Positions 16,069 to 24,260 of a stretch of 50,530 bases of DNA are shown one piece after another; the stretch's first letter is position 1, and each line of letters starts with the position of its first letter. The DNA is from Oligoflexia bacterium. Lineage in GTDB: Bacteria > Bdellovibrionota_C > UBA2361 > JAFLCA01. Location of the stretch: NCBI GenBank assembly GCA_019694465.1, contig JAIBBV010000022.1, forward strand, positions 1-50,530, in the 5' to 3' direction. The notes below the pieces were generated by a model. That model searched no databases and was not told the origin of the DNA. It saw nothing but the letters and a program-made list of their open reading frames with translations. A program made the translations under genes and the position numbers.

Positions 16069-17721
16069 ATGGATAAGATTTTATCCGAGCTCCAAAGTAT
16101 TCGGCTTGAATTTTCAAGTTGGGCCACTGCGCGTCGTGCCGCGCTGCTACCAAAGTTGGGCCAGAAGCGGATGAAAGCCAAGGAGATCGAGGAGGCGCAC
16201 TCTTTACTGCTTTTTCAGTTCGCGTTTCCCGACACTCCTGAAAATCTTGCTGCTAGTGGTGCCGCACTCAAGCGAGTTCTAAAGCTCGCGCGTGGCGCAG
16301 CTACTGGTTCCAGATTAGCGAATACTGGAATCTGCGGTACTCACTGCACATATTCGTTCACATTTCAGTTGCTGGATTGGTTGGCACAGCAGTGTCGAAA
16401 GGATCTTAAGTTCGATTGGAAAGATGATTCGTGGGAAGAAAAGTTTGATGACTTTCTGCAGTCAGCGGTTTTGAAGGTAACAGCAGACGCCGCTCTCAAT
16501 GCACATATGAGTACGCAAGAGCTTGTGCAGCTCTATTCCAGGCGTGCGCCGTTGGGGGAAGTAGGTTGGTTCGTCGATGAAGTGAAGTCGCGTATTAACC
16601 CAGATACTGTACTTGATTGTGCCTTTGAGGGCATGGAAGTGCCGGTGCATTGGGAAGTGCGCAATAAGCATGAGTCTCTTGGTGGGCTGCGCTTGACGAC
16701 GCGAGATCCATTTTTTGTAAAAGAGCAATTGCGACAGCTGGATTTGCAGGTCGAGTTGGGGCGTGCCTTGCCGCGCTGGACTAGGCTGCGGGGGTATTCT
16801 GCAAAAGTGGTTATAGATAGGGCACGTTGGGCTCTAGCGCTACGCGGCAGAGAGACGGATCCGGTCACACATGCTAATCCCAGTGAGGTGTATTTGTGTG
16901 AGCTCGAACGAGGAATGGATGTTGCCCTGTTTACACTTAAGCCAGAGCGACGTTTGCCGATTGAAAGTTATATTGGCTATGTGGCAGCCAGGTCAGGAGT
17001 TCCGATTGCATACGGCGGGGCTTGGCTATTTGGTCCGCGTGCTGAGATTGGCTTAAATGTATTTGACGCGTTTCGCGGTGGTGAGTCGGCGTTCTTGTTC
17101 GTTCAGTTAATGCGGGTGTACGCCCAGCTGTTTGGCGCGCGCCAGTTTATTGTGCCACCCTATCAGCTGGGTGACGACAATGAAGAAGGTCTGCACTCGG
17201 GAGCCTACTGGTTTTACTATCGACTAGGCTTTCGTCCAGAGAGTTTGAAGTTGCAGCGGCTGGCTGAGGCCGAGACTAATAGGCGCAAAAGCAATACTTC
17301 TTACAGAAGTTCGACGCGAGTATTGAAGCAATTAGCCGCCGCTCCTGTTTATTGGATGAGCAATTCAAGTGAGCGACGGATGAATCTTGATGTGGCTTTG
17401 CTTGGAACTGCAGTTGGGCGTCTAATTGGAGAAAGATTTGCTGGTAGCCAGGCACAGGCAGAACTGGACTCATTGAAATGGCTAAAGGGTGTTACGGGCC
17501 TGGCTCGAGGAGCTCAAATTTCCACTCACTCGCTAAGATATTTTGCTCCGCTAGTGGCGGGCTTGAAGGCAGTGGCGCGTTGGAGTCCAGAGGAGCGCGC
17601 GGGTCTGGCGAGAATTATGAGGCTAAAAAGGGGTGGGGATGAGAGAGAGTTCGTATTGGCCGTTCAATCCCATCGCCGCTTTGTAGAAAGCCTAGATAAG
17701 TTGGCTCGCAGTCAGGCTTGA
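16069..17721 (+). CDS. GNAT-fold acyltransferase-like protein
   Basis: A 550-residue soluble protein with AAAGGGG upstream of its ATG. The N-terminal 230 residues are helical and unassigned (an AAL-rich, basic region, two Cys in ICGTHC). Residues about 285-400 resemble an acyl-CoA N-acyltransferase: strand PIAYGGAWLFGPRAEIGLNVF, helix LFVQLMRVYAQLFGARQFIV, then the conspicuous PYQLGDDNEEGLHSGAYWFY ending in YRLGFRPE, which fits the end of a GNAT domain (position, strand and final GF.P). The last 150 residues are helical. I recall similar uncharacterised proteins in other bacteria but no substrate. It stands alone, with about 100 nt to the next gene. Confidence 0.68.
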   Translation: MDKILSELQSIRLEFSSWATARRAALLPKLGQKRMKAKEIEEAHSLLLFQFAFPDTPENLAASGAALKRVLKLARGAATGSRLANTGICGTHCTYSFTFQLLDWLAQQCRKDLKFDWKDDSWEEKFDDFLQSAVLKVTADAALNAHMSTQELVQLYSRRAPLGEVGWFVDEVKSRINPDTVLDCAFEGMEVPVHWEVRNKHESLGGLRLTTRDPFFVKEQLRQLDLQVELGRALPRWTRLRGYSAKVVIDRARWALALRGRETDPVTHANPSEVYLCELERGMDVALFTLKPERRLPIESYIGYVAARSGVPIAYGGAWLFGPRAEIGLNVFDAFRGGESAFLFVQLMRVYAQLFGARQFIVPPYQLGDDNEEGLHSGAYWFYYRLGFRPESLKLQRLAEAETNRRKSNTSYRSSTRVLKQLAAAPVYWMSNSSERRMNLDVALLGTAVGRLIGERFAGSQAQAELDSLKWLKGVTGLARGAQISTHSLRYFAPLVAGLKAVARWSPEERAGLARIMRLKRGGDEREFVLAVQSHRRFVESLDKLARSQA

Positions 17722-17826
17722 GGCTCACAAAGGGATTAAGTTGCCATTCTTGATGATATCTATTAAGTACTACCGTTCATAATGATGGGTGGGGCTTGGT
17801 GAGGTGTTTTTTGATGCATTACTTAT

Positions 17827-18453
17827 ATGCCACAGCCAACCAATCGCCCTACGAGTCGCGCCCCATCTTCTGAGGCGCCCGCTGAAGTTTTCCCTGTTCA
17901 AGACACGATGAGACTAATTAGGGCATTTGGTAGCGAGGTTGTGCATCTTGAAGGTGACATTCGGGCACTTACAGCTTTGCGTGATTTGCTGGACTGGGGG
18001 GCGAAGGGAGCAACAGCTTTTAATCCTACTCCTGAGCAGGTTGATGGATTGGCTCGGGCTCGCCGCGCGTTGGGGGATAAGGTCGATGACTACATTACTA
18101 AGTTTGCACCGGCATTCCGACTAGACGGTGGGTATAATCTTGGATCTATAGCGTCTATGACTGATGGGCAGCGGCTTTTGCTAAGGCGAATGCAAGAATT
18201 AGGGCTTGAGAATTCGACACAAAATCCGAATCCACAGGTATGGTATACCAATCCATCCGACCCTTCAGGAACAAGGAGAGAGGGTAAGTTGGTCGCGGTT
18301 GCCGTGAATACTGGAATGGTTGCGATTAATCCAGCAAGTGGTGATCGGCAGATAAGAATCCCAGCCTTTTTGGTACAGAATAGAGCTGGGGATAGCCTAC
18401 TGAGTCACGATGAATTTCGCCGAGGAAGGTTCGGCGATGCCAGCAGAGATTAA
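17827..18453 (+). CDS. Unknown protein with disordered Pro/Thr/Ser-rich N terminus
   Basis: 208 residues, not recognised. Residues 1-25 are rich in Pro, Thr, Ser and Ala. A helical segment (about 26-75) and a second helical stretch follow, and residues about 140-190 look like a small beta barrel (EGKLVAVAVNTGMVAINPAS, RQIRIPAFLVQN). No signal peptide or membrane segment is present. The ATG at 17827 lacks a good ribosome binding site; the ATG at 17908 is an alternative that would remove the disordered segment. It stands just upstream of the 88-bp tandem repeat. The N-terminal composition would suit a type III secreted substrate, but nothing else supports that. Confidence 0.62.
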   Translation: MPQPTNRPTSRAPSSEAPAEVFPVQDTMRLIRAFGSEVVHLEGDIRALTALRDLLDWGAKGATAFNPTPEQVDGLARARRALGDKVDDYITKFAPAFRLDGGYNLGSIASMTDGQRLLLRRMQELGLENSTQNPNPQVWYTNPSDPSGTRREGKLVAVAVNTGMVAINPASGDRQIRIPAFLVQNRAGDSLLSHDEFRRGRFGDASRD

Positions 18454-18472
18454 TATACTAATGGCCTGTAGT

Positions 18473-18677
18473 CTTTGCAGAGCCAAGTTCCCATAGGAAT
18501 AGGCGCCGCAGGGTCCAGGGGCGAGAAAAGCCCCGGCCGTCATGGGAATCTTGGCGAATGCTTTGCAGAGCCAAGTTCCCATAGGAATAGGCGCCGCAGG
18601 GTCCAGGGGCGAGAAAAGCCCCGGCCGTCATGGGAATCTTGGCGAATGCTTTGCAGAGCCAAGTTCCCATAGGAATA
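18473..18677. repeat. 88-bp tandem repeat, two full copies plus a 29-bp third
   Basis: Units begin at 18473, 18561 and 18649 and look identical; the third ends after 29 bp, so the array reads X-Y-X-Y-X with X of 29 bp and Y of 59 bp. Each unit can fold: CCAAGTTCCCAT pairs with ATGGGAATCTTGG (one bulge), and inside lies GGGGC-gagaaaa-GCCCC. The right arm of one unit can equally pair with the left arm of the next. A period of 88 is not a multiple of three, so the array is not coding even though short frames cross it. It may be a structured RNA or a REP-like extragenic element. Confidence 0.9.
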
Positions 18678-18901
18678 ATAAGAGAGAGGCACTAACCTAA
18701 CTTAACCAGCTTAAAGCTGAAGCGGACAACCTGAAAAAAAAGGGCAAAACGGGCTACCTGAATTACTAACCTGAACCTCTACGCGCCAGCGCTAGGCGTT
18801 GGTGCGTAATAAAAAGTATATCATCAAGCAGGGGGTAAACATAGTATAGTTGGCGGAGTTAGAGCTGCCAAATTACTGGCATTTATTACAAAGTGTCTGC
18901 G
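18678..18901. other. Intergenic region with G-U hairpin upstream of osmC
   Basis: After the repeat array there is no gene until OsmC. A 12-bp RNA hairpin with two G-U pairs is possible at 18781-18807 (ACGCGCCAGCGC, loop TAG, GCGTTGGTGCGT). TATAGT at 18845-18850 could be a -10 element for the OsmC gene, with no clear -35. Confidence 0.35.
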
Positions 18902-19327
18902 ATGAGTGTAGAAGTTACGGGAAGTTACATTGGGGCAAAGAAGGTGGAGCTAGTTCATGGTCCGTCTGGGGAGCGCATTGTAACATCGGCGCCGAAGGAC
19001 AACCAAGGCGATGGAAGTAAATTTTCACCAACTGATCTTGTGGGTGCCTCGATGGGTTCCTGCATGCTCACAATTATGGCTATTTATGCTGAGCAGGCTG
19101 GTATTCGGCTAGATGGCACATGGTTTCGGGTGGAGAAGACGATGCGTGCAAACCCGCGGCAAATTGGAAAGTTACAGGTGGATTTCCATTTACCTGGGCA
19201 GTTAAATGGTGAGCAGCGCAAGAAGCTAGAGGAATGTGCCATGGGCTGTCCGGTGCATAGATCTTTGCGTCCGGAAGTCGAGGTTCCTGTAACGTTTCAT
19301 TATGATGTTGTCCCTACGCGCCCGTAA
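18902..19327 (+). CDS. OsmC/Ohr family peroxiredoxin-like protein
   Basis: 141 residues from the ATG at 18902; a GTG three codons earlier is possible. OsmC-family proteins reduce organic hydroperoxides with two cysteines. The first, Cys54, lies in LVGASMGSCMLTIMAIYAEQ at the start of the long central helix, and the second, Cys116, in MGCPVHRSL. The length and the N-terminal strand pairs fit the compact OsmC (YhfA-like) branch. Neither start has a clear ribosome binding site, and the leader is short. A strong hairpin follows at 19396-19431. It is monocistronic. Confidence 0.92.
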   Translation: MSVEVTGSYIGAKKVELVHGPSGERIVTSAPKDNQGDGSKFSPTDLVGASMGSCMLTIMAIYAEQAGIRLDGTWFRVEKTMRANPRQIGKLQVDFHLPGQLNGEQRKKLEECAMGCPVHRSLRPEVEVPVTFHYDVVPTRP

Positions 19328-19395
19328 AAAACCTATCGATTTAATACGTGCTCTCAGCTAATTGGGCTAGTTACAACAGTGCGATGTTTAGGGAG

Positions 19396-19431
19396 TTCCA
19401 ATAACGGCCTTTGCCCTTTGGCCGTGTGGAA
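19396..19431. terminator. Hairpin between convergent osmC and DUF350 genes
   Basis: TTCCA-ata-ACGGCC and GGCCGT-g-TGGAA form a two-part stem with a 10-nt loop. There is no T tract on either side, so it may be a bidirectional or Rho-assisted terminator. It sits midway between two converging genes. Confidence 0.5.
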
Positions 19432-19454
19432 TATCAGTGTGAATCTAGGGCAGA

Positions 19455-19682
19455 TTAACCTAAAAGAGCTGCTGCTATAATAATGCTTGTCCCAAGAATG
19501 AGAGATCCAACTAGAACTGCCACAGCCAGATTTTTGTTATCGACGATTTCCTTACTCAAACTTGCCGGGGTGATGGCATCGATTAGGCGGTAAGCTAGGA
19601 GCATCATCACTATGCCGACTCCAGAGAATGTAATCGTCAAAGTGATGGCATTAAGAATGGGACGATCTGGAAAAATAATCAT
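19455..19682 (-). CDS. DUF350 family inner-membrane protein (YjfL-like)
   Basis: A 75-residue protein with two hydrophobic helices, the first around ITLTITFSGVGIVMMLLAYR and the second AVAVLVGSLILGTSIIIAAA, separated by a polar loop containing DNKNLAVA. This matches the repeat unit of DUF350 (YjfL). In enterobacteria yjfL sits with yjfM (DUF1190) and yjfC (ATP-grasp), and the same three families are found here in one minus-strand unit. The function is not known; the membrane subunit presumably works with the ATP-grasp enzyme. It begins 11 nt after the upstream gene ends. Confidence 0.85.
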   Translation of the reverse strand: MIIFPDRPILNAITLTITFSGVGIVMMLLAYRLIDAITPASLSKEIVDNKNLAVAVLVGSLILGTSIIIAAALLG

Positions 19683-19693
19683 AAAATAACTCC

Positions 19694-20830
19694 TTAGTCC
19701 TTGATTACATGTGGAACAAAGCGGCTAAAATTATCAGTAATGATATTTGTTGACTCGCGCACTCCCATACCAGCTGGGCCTTGGTCCATGACATACCAGG
19801 AGCCCAGCACTGCATAGTTCCCTTGTTGCTGAGGAACTTGGGCCAGTTGTTGATATACCCAAGGTCCATTGGCATAGGGGCCATCGGTACTAACAGCACC
19901 GTTCGGGTCTGTAATGCTCACATTAGCGCCTTCACGGGAGAAAAATGGTTTCCTTACGTAGCGTGTTAGCTTGCGTGGCCCATCAAGGTAGCAGGGGAGC
20001 AGGAATGGACTGCCTGGATTGAGCTCCCAAAGGATAGCGAGCATTGCCTTATTAGACCAAAGAAGTTTCCAAACTGGCTCAATCCATTGCATGCGGAAGA
20101 ATGTTTCGTCGGTGCCCTTAGGGATCTCGTCAATTAGCCACTCCCATGGATAGAGCTTGAATATCGAGCTAATTTGATTATCGGTAGTATCTCTAAAAGT
20201 TCCATCTACCGAGGAATAGCCGAGTTCTTCCATGAGCAAGGCGCCAGTATTTAGGCCTGCCTCATGAGCGGTGTCTCGTAAATAGGACACAGTCATCCAA
20301 TCTTCCCAATTGTCCATGTGACAGAAGTGCAGCACGTCGCCTTGCAAATAAGGCTTGAGATCTTTCCACTTAGCAATCAGCTTTTCGTGCAGAGAATTAA
20401 ATTGGTCGAGGCCGTTATGTACATCCTGCAGCCAGTACCATTGAACAACGCTGGCTTCCAGTAAACTAGTAGGAGTATCGGCGTTAAACTCGAGTAGCTT
20501 TGGGGGCAGGATTCCATCGTAGGCAAGGTCGAATCTTCCGTACAGTGACGGTGGCTCTTCCTCCCACTGGCGCTTGATCCAGGGGATAGCGCGTTCGGGA
20601 ATTCCTATTTCAGCAAAGCGATTATTGTCGATAACATGCTGTGCAGCTGCGAGGTATAGCTGAAACAATTGTTCGCTAGCCTCTTCAATCTGAGTAATTT
20701 GCCACAGCGGAAATTGGTAGTAGGCGCTCTCATCCCAGTAAACTTTGCCGTGCGGGCTGTGATAAAGCAGGCCGAGTTCCTCTACTTTAGATTGCCAATT
20801 TGATCTTGGCTGTATTCTAATCCTTTGCAT
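19694..20830 (-). CDS. Glutathionylspermidine synthase-like ATP-grasp enzyme (YgiC/YjfC family)
   Basis: 378 residues, the normal size for the stand-alone synthetase domain; the amidase half of bifunctional Gsp synthetase is absent. Family hallmarks are YGRFDLAYDG, PKLLEFNADTPTSLLE, HFCHMDNWEDWMT, KLYPWEWLIDE, WKLLWSNKAMLAILWE, PFFSREGANV and a C-terminal VLGSWYVMDQGPAGMG. The fold joins an acid to an amine with ATP; YgiC and YjfC do not have a proven substrate, so making glutathionylspermidine should not be assumed. It starts 3 nt after the YgiB-like gene ends and is followed by the DUF350 gene, an operon. Confidence 0.93.
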   Translation of the reverse strand: MQRIRIQPRSNWQSKVEELGLLYHSPHGKVYWDESAYYQFPLWQITQIEEASEQLFQLYLAAAQHVIDNNRFAEIGIPERAIPWIKRQWEEEPPSLYGRFDLAYDGILPPKLLEFNADTPTSLLEASVVQWYWLQDVHNGLDQFNSLHEKLIAKWKDLKPYLQGDVLHFCHMDNWEDWMTVSYLRDTAHEAGLNTGALLMEELGYSSVDGTFRDTTDNQISSIFKLYPWEWLIDEIPKGTDETFFRMQWIEPVWKLLWSNKAMLAILWELNPGSPFLLPCYLDGPRKLTRYVRKPFFSREGANVSITDPNGAVSTDGPYANGPWVYQQLAQVPQQQGNYAVLGSWYVMDQGPAGMGVRESTNIITDNFSRFVPHVIKD

Positions 20831-20833
20831 GCT

Positions 20834-21256
20834 TTAACTTCCGAAAGAAAGGTGGAATCCATGTCCGCCGAAGATACCTCGAGTAGTGGTGGAAGCCGGA
20901 GGGTTAAAAGAGCCACCCACCACCGAAGTGCCAAGATGGTAGCTTCGGCTGCCGTAGTGCCAGCGATAGGGGTAATGTCTAACAGTATTGGAAGGCGTGT
21001 CGTCTTTACATTTATCGTCAGACACGACCGTGCCATTCTCATCAACACAACCCTTTTTCCCACCGCCCAGGTCGGACTCGGCAATCAGAATTGCACCACC
21101 AGTGAATAGAGAAATAAGCGATATAGCCGAAGCCGTTACAAAGGGGATACTAATCTGCTTAGCTGCGTAGCGAACCGATCCTTGGCGAAGGTGAGCAGGT
21201 ACTTGAATCTGACTGGTTGGTCGAACACGACCAAACGGATGACTAGTGTTAGGCAT
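20834..21256 (-). CDS. YgiB/DUF1190-like membrane-anchored protein
   Basis: 140 residues. A hydrophobic helix at about 36-58 (ISIPFVTASAISLISLFTGG) follows a basic N terminus. Then come GCVDENGTVVSDDKC with two cysteines, and a Gly/Ser/Tyr/His-rich C-terminal part (YPYRWHYGSRSYHLG, VVGGSFNPP, GGHGFHLSFGS). This order resembles YgiB/YjfM proteins, in which the tail is likewise Gly/Ser/Tyr-rich. It heads the three-gene unit with the ATP-grasp and DUF350 genes, and that context is what makes the assignment convincing. The DNA upstream to 21547 holds no gene. Confidence 0.78.
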   Translation of the reverse strand: MPNTSHPFGRVRPTSQIQVPAHLRQGSVRYAAKQISIPFVTASAISLISLFTGGAILIAESDLGGGKKGCVDENGTVVSDDKCKDDTPSNTVRHYPYRWHYGSRSYHLGTSVVGGSFNPPASTTTRGIFGGHGFHLSFGS

Positions 21257-21547
21257 GTGGCCGCATGTTGACGCAATTGGACATCAGAAACAAGAGTAAG
21301 AGTGCTTACTAATTGGGCATTATCGAGGTTTTCTGTATTTCCGTAAGTTTGAGTAGCGCAGATCTTTCGGGTAAAATTCATGCGCCGTAGTGAAAAGCGC
21401 TTGGATTCCCAGAGGACTGGTTCATCTTGACTGTAGTTCATGCCAGGCGCTGTGTTACGCGCAATTTATGGCGACTCCCTGTACGGTACGATTGGATTTT
21501 AACCATGGCAGTACTGATAGGGGGGGTAGTTGAGTGGTGGGTTGTAT

Positions 21548-22351
21548 ATGAAGCCGCTGTTACATGTAATTTGTGATTATGCTCCAGGAGACTTAGCGTT
21601 CTCCGAAATTTGCTCAGCGCTAGGGCAGTGTCTGCCACCTGAGTTTCGCTGGCAGCTTACGTCCATACCCAGCTTCGAGACTGTTGCAACTGGGTTTGTA
21701 GTTGCGCAGCTTGGTCTGCAGAATGAGAAGTTACGTCCGAAGAAAATGGTAATCTACGCTAACTGTGCTCCGCGCAAGGATCGTTCAGCAGCACGGAAAA
21801 ACAATGAGGGTGAAGGATTGCTGTATGGGGTGCTCGACAATGGAGTACAGGTGGTTGCGGTTAATAGCGGCTACTCGCTGTCATTTGTACGTGACAACTT
21901 GCGTGAGCTTTGGTCAGTTAAGGTCAAAAAGGGCGGCTCTCAGTTTCGGTCGCGTGATATCTTTCCACCGATAGTAGGCAGTACAGCAGCCGGTAATCTA
22001 GATTTCCTCAAGAAGCGCTTAGATCCGCGAGCTGTAATCCCAGCCATTCCGAATGGGATGGTGGCGTATGTAGATTCTTTCGGCAATCTAAAGACCAGTT
22101 ATCGTGATGGGGATCGGCGCCTGAAGGGACTGCAAGCAGGGCAGCGTATATACGCCCGTATTAACGGACTACGCTTTGCGGCGACAGTGGCGACCGGTAG
22201 CTTTAATGTGAAAGAGGGTGATATTGCCTTTGCACCAGGAAGTAGTGGGCATAATCGGCGCTATTGGGAGATCTTTCAGCGCGGTGGTTCGGCCTGGGAT
22301 ACTTTCCGTCGACCAGCAAGTGGAGCTACAATTCAGCTTGAATTTTCATAA
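21548..22351 (+). CDS. SAM hydrolase (SAM hydroxide adenosyltransferase) family protein, DUF62
   Basis: 267 residues from the ATG at 21548; a TTG at 21530 is an alternative with a G-rich sequence upstream. The C-terminal domain has the family signature MVAYVDSFGNLKTSYRDGDR followed by a small beta barrel ending GSFNVKEGDIAFAPGSSGHN. The N-terminal domain starts LLHVICDYAPGDLAFSEI, where typical members have TDFG near the first strand and a catalytic Asp; here the motif is altered (CDYAPGD), though an Asp remains. Family members split SAM to adenosine and methionine, or make halogenated adenosine. It is monocistronic, ending in a terminator that overlaps its stop codon. Confidence 0.85.
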   Translation: MKPLLHVICDYAPGDLAFSEICSALGQCLPPEFRWQLTSIPSFETVATGFVVAQLGLQNEKLRPKKMVIYANCAPRKDRSAARKNNEGEGLLYGVLDNGVQVVAVNSGYSLSFVRDNLRELWSVKVKKGGSQFRSRDIFPPIVGSTAAGNLDFLKKRLDPRAVIPAIPNGMVAYVDSFGNLKTSYRDGDRRLKGLQAGQRIYARINGLRFAATVATGSFNVKEGDIAFAPGSSGHNRRYWEIFQRGGSAWDTFRRPASGATIQLEFS

Positions 22352-22397
22352 AGCGCATAACAAAATTAAGGCGCTTTAGGGTTCTCTTTTTTACGCT
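22349..22397 (+). terminator. Terminator overlapping the DUF62 gene stop codon
   Basis: TAAAGCGC at 22349-22356 and GCGCTTTA at 22371-22378 form a perfect 8-bp stem with a 14-nt loop, followed by GGGTTCTCTTTTTT. The stem begins at the TAA stop codon itself. Confidence 0.75.
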
Positions 22398-22418
22398 CTC
22401 CTAGGATGCAGGCTTCAC

Positions 22419-23486
22419 GTGAATTGTGAGACGGTCCGAGTGCAAAGTGGTTTGTTGGCCGAGTTGGGGTCGCTGGTCGACTTTTCACGCTTTAGTAGAG
22501 TTGCTCTGATACACGACGACAAACTTGCTGACGTTGCAGCACGAATATGTGAGAACATCGCGCCAAAACCAGCCACTTTGATTCTACAGGGCGGTGAATC
22601 AATTAAGACCGTAGCTGGAGCTGAGCGATGCTGGAAATTCTTTCTTGGCGCCGAGCTTGATCGAGAGAGCCTGGTACTGGTGCTAGGGGGTGGATCGGTC
22701 TGCGACCTAGCTGGCTTCGCAGCGGATACTTACCAGCGTGGCGTTGCTGTCGTGTATATTCCTAGCACACTGCTGGCTCAAGCTGATGCTGCTATTGGTG
22801 GCAAAACCGCCCTGAATTTCGGTGGTATCAAGAATTGCCTAGGTACATTTAGACAGCCCTTACTTGTGCTATGTGATACCGATTTACTATCGACTTTATC
22901 ACCCCGAGAGCAGCGCTCTGGATTTTCCGAAATTGTAAAGATTGCCATCATGCGCGATGTCGCTCTGTTTCAAGAGATTGAATCTGCCAGCGATGTCATG
23001 AGTGCTGTGCACGCTGGCGCGCTGAGGAGAGCAGTGCAGCTTAAGCTTGATATTGTAGCTTGCGATGAGCGCGAAGCAGGCGTGCGTAGGTTTTTAAATT
23101 ATGGGCACACGTTTGGGCATGCCTTAGAGGCCTTGGCGATAGAAAATAATACTGACCTTTTACATGGTGAGGCAGTTGCTTGGGGTATGTTGGCTGAAGC
23201 ATATCTTGCGCAGCAGCTAGGACTTTTAGGCCCGGCCGAGTTCTCCCGTATCAGCGCAGTTATAAAGCGCTTCGAGTTATTGCCAAACCGTGAGCCAATT
23301 TGGAGTTTTGGGCAAGTGCTCCAGAAAATATCACACGACAAGAAGCGCCGTGGATCACTATTGGATTGGGCGATCCCACAGGCTATCGGTCGAGGAGTGG
23401 TGCGATCCGATGTTAGTCCAGAAGTTGTCGAAATGGCCTATCAATCAACAAAGGCAGACCGTATTCATCACGCGCAATCCGTATAG
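22419..23486 (+). CDS. aroB: 3-dehydroquinate synthase
   Basis: 355 residues, the normal size. The enzyme turns DAHP into 3-dehydroquinate in the shikimate pathway, using NAD and a divalent metal. Signatures are GGGSVCDLAGFAADTYQRG, STLLAQADAAIGGKTALN with the metal and substrate-contacting Asp and Lys, and the metal-ligand motif NYGHTFGHALE. The start is a GTG with AGGA 12 nt upstream, so slightly uncertain. The DAHP synthase gene at 45840 supplies its substrate but is not linked. The gene is preceded by the DUF62 terminator and appears monocistronic. Confidence 0.96.
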   Translation: MNCETVRVQSGLLAELGSLVDFSRFSRVALIHDDKLADVAARICENIAPKPATLILQGGESIKTVAGAERCWKFFLGAELDRESLVLVLGGGSVCDLAGFAADTYQRGVAVVYIPSTLLAQADAAIGGKTALNFGGIKNCLGTFRQPLLVLCDTDLLSTLSPREQRSGFSEIVKIAIMRDVALFQEIESASDVMSAVHAGALRRAVQLKLDIVACDEREAGVRRFLNYGHTFGHALEALAIENNTDLLHGEAVAWGMLAEAYLAQQLGLLGPAEFSRISAVIKRFELLPNREPIWSFGQVLQKISHDKKRRGSLLDWAIPQAIGRGVVRSDVSPEVVEMAYQSTKADRIHHAQSV

Positions 23487-23660
23487 AATTTAACATCAGT
23501 GGTGCTTGCCCCCTAATCATTGCAGTATCGTTGACCCAAATGTAGTGTAGAGTGTTAGAACTCGTAACATAAGTGCCCTAGGGAAAGTTAACGGACTCGC
23601 ACTGTGAGCAACGCGAAGCAATACGTCTCACGTTGTTGCGCATTTATAAGTGTACTAATA

Positions 23661-24260
23661 ATGAAAGCTGCTTTTTTCGACATCGGTGGCGTGGTGATCC
23701 GAGATATCGGATTGAAGACCTCACTCTTTAGGGCCTTTCATCCAGTGCCTCAAGATGTGGTTTGGGACACGCTCAATACGGATGTGCTGACAGCATGCAA
23801 AGGCGGCGTACCGCTGGCAGATTGTTGGCGTGCTATGGCTAAGAAGTTTGGACTAACACTCCCTGAAGACACAATAAGGAGTCTCTGGATCGATGACTTT
23901 CGAGCCGGAATATCGGTTGATCAGGATGTGCTAGATATTGCAAAGGCGCTTAAGGCCAAGGGCTGTGTGCTCGGCGTTATTTCCAACACTATTCATGAAC
24001 ATGCCGTAATACTCAGAGAGCTAGGTGTATACGATCCATTCGAGCATGTGGTGCTTTCTCACGAAGTGGGAATGACTAAGGACGCGGTTGATATCTTCGA
24101 ACATGCTGTGGTGCGTGCGGGAACAAAGCCGCAGGAAGCTATTTTTATTGATGATGTGCAAACTTTTGTTGATTGTGCCAAGCGAGCTGGGCTCCATGGA
24201 ATTTTGTTCAAGGGAGCTGAGAGGCTTTCTGCCGATCTGAATGTGCTCTCTATGGCGTAG
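23661..24260 (+). CDS. HAD-superfamily hydrolase, subfamily IA
   Basis: 199 residues from the ATG at 23661; 19 upstream codons back to a GTG are less likely to be translated. The nucleophile Asp7 lies in MKAAFFDIGGVVI; the position of the usual second Asp is Gly9, as in many DxGG-type HAD proteins. Motif II is ISNT, motif III the Lys in EVGMTKDAV, and motif IV the acidic pair in AIFIDDVQTFVDCA. A helical cap of about 70 residues lies between motifs I and II. The substrate is unknown. Its last 11 nt overlap the convergent J-like gene. Confidence 0.85.
   Translation: MKAAFFDIGGVVIRDIGLKTSLFRAFHPVPQDVVWDTLNTDVLTACKGGVPLADCWRAMAKKFGLTLPEDTIRSLWIDDFRAGISVDQDVLDIAKALKAKGCVLGVISNTIHEHAVILRELGVYDPFEHVVLSHEVGMTKDAVDIFEHAVVRAGTKPQEAIFIDDVQTFVDCAKRAGLHGILFKGAERLSADLNVLSMA

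Noticed and set aside
18397..18670. Minus-strand frames across the tandem repeat
   Set aside because: They repeat because the DNA repeats; the 88-bp period shifts the frame in each unit.
18473..18677. CRISPR array
   Set aside because: Only three repeats, identical 59-bp spacers and no cas genes; it is a simple tandem repeat.
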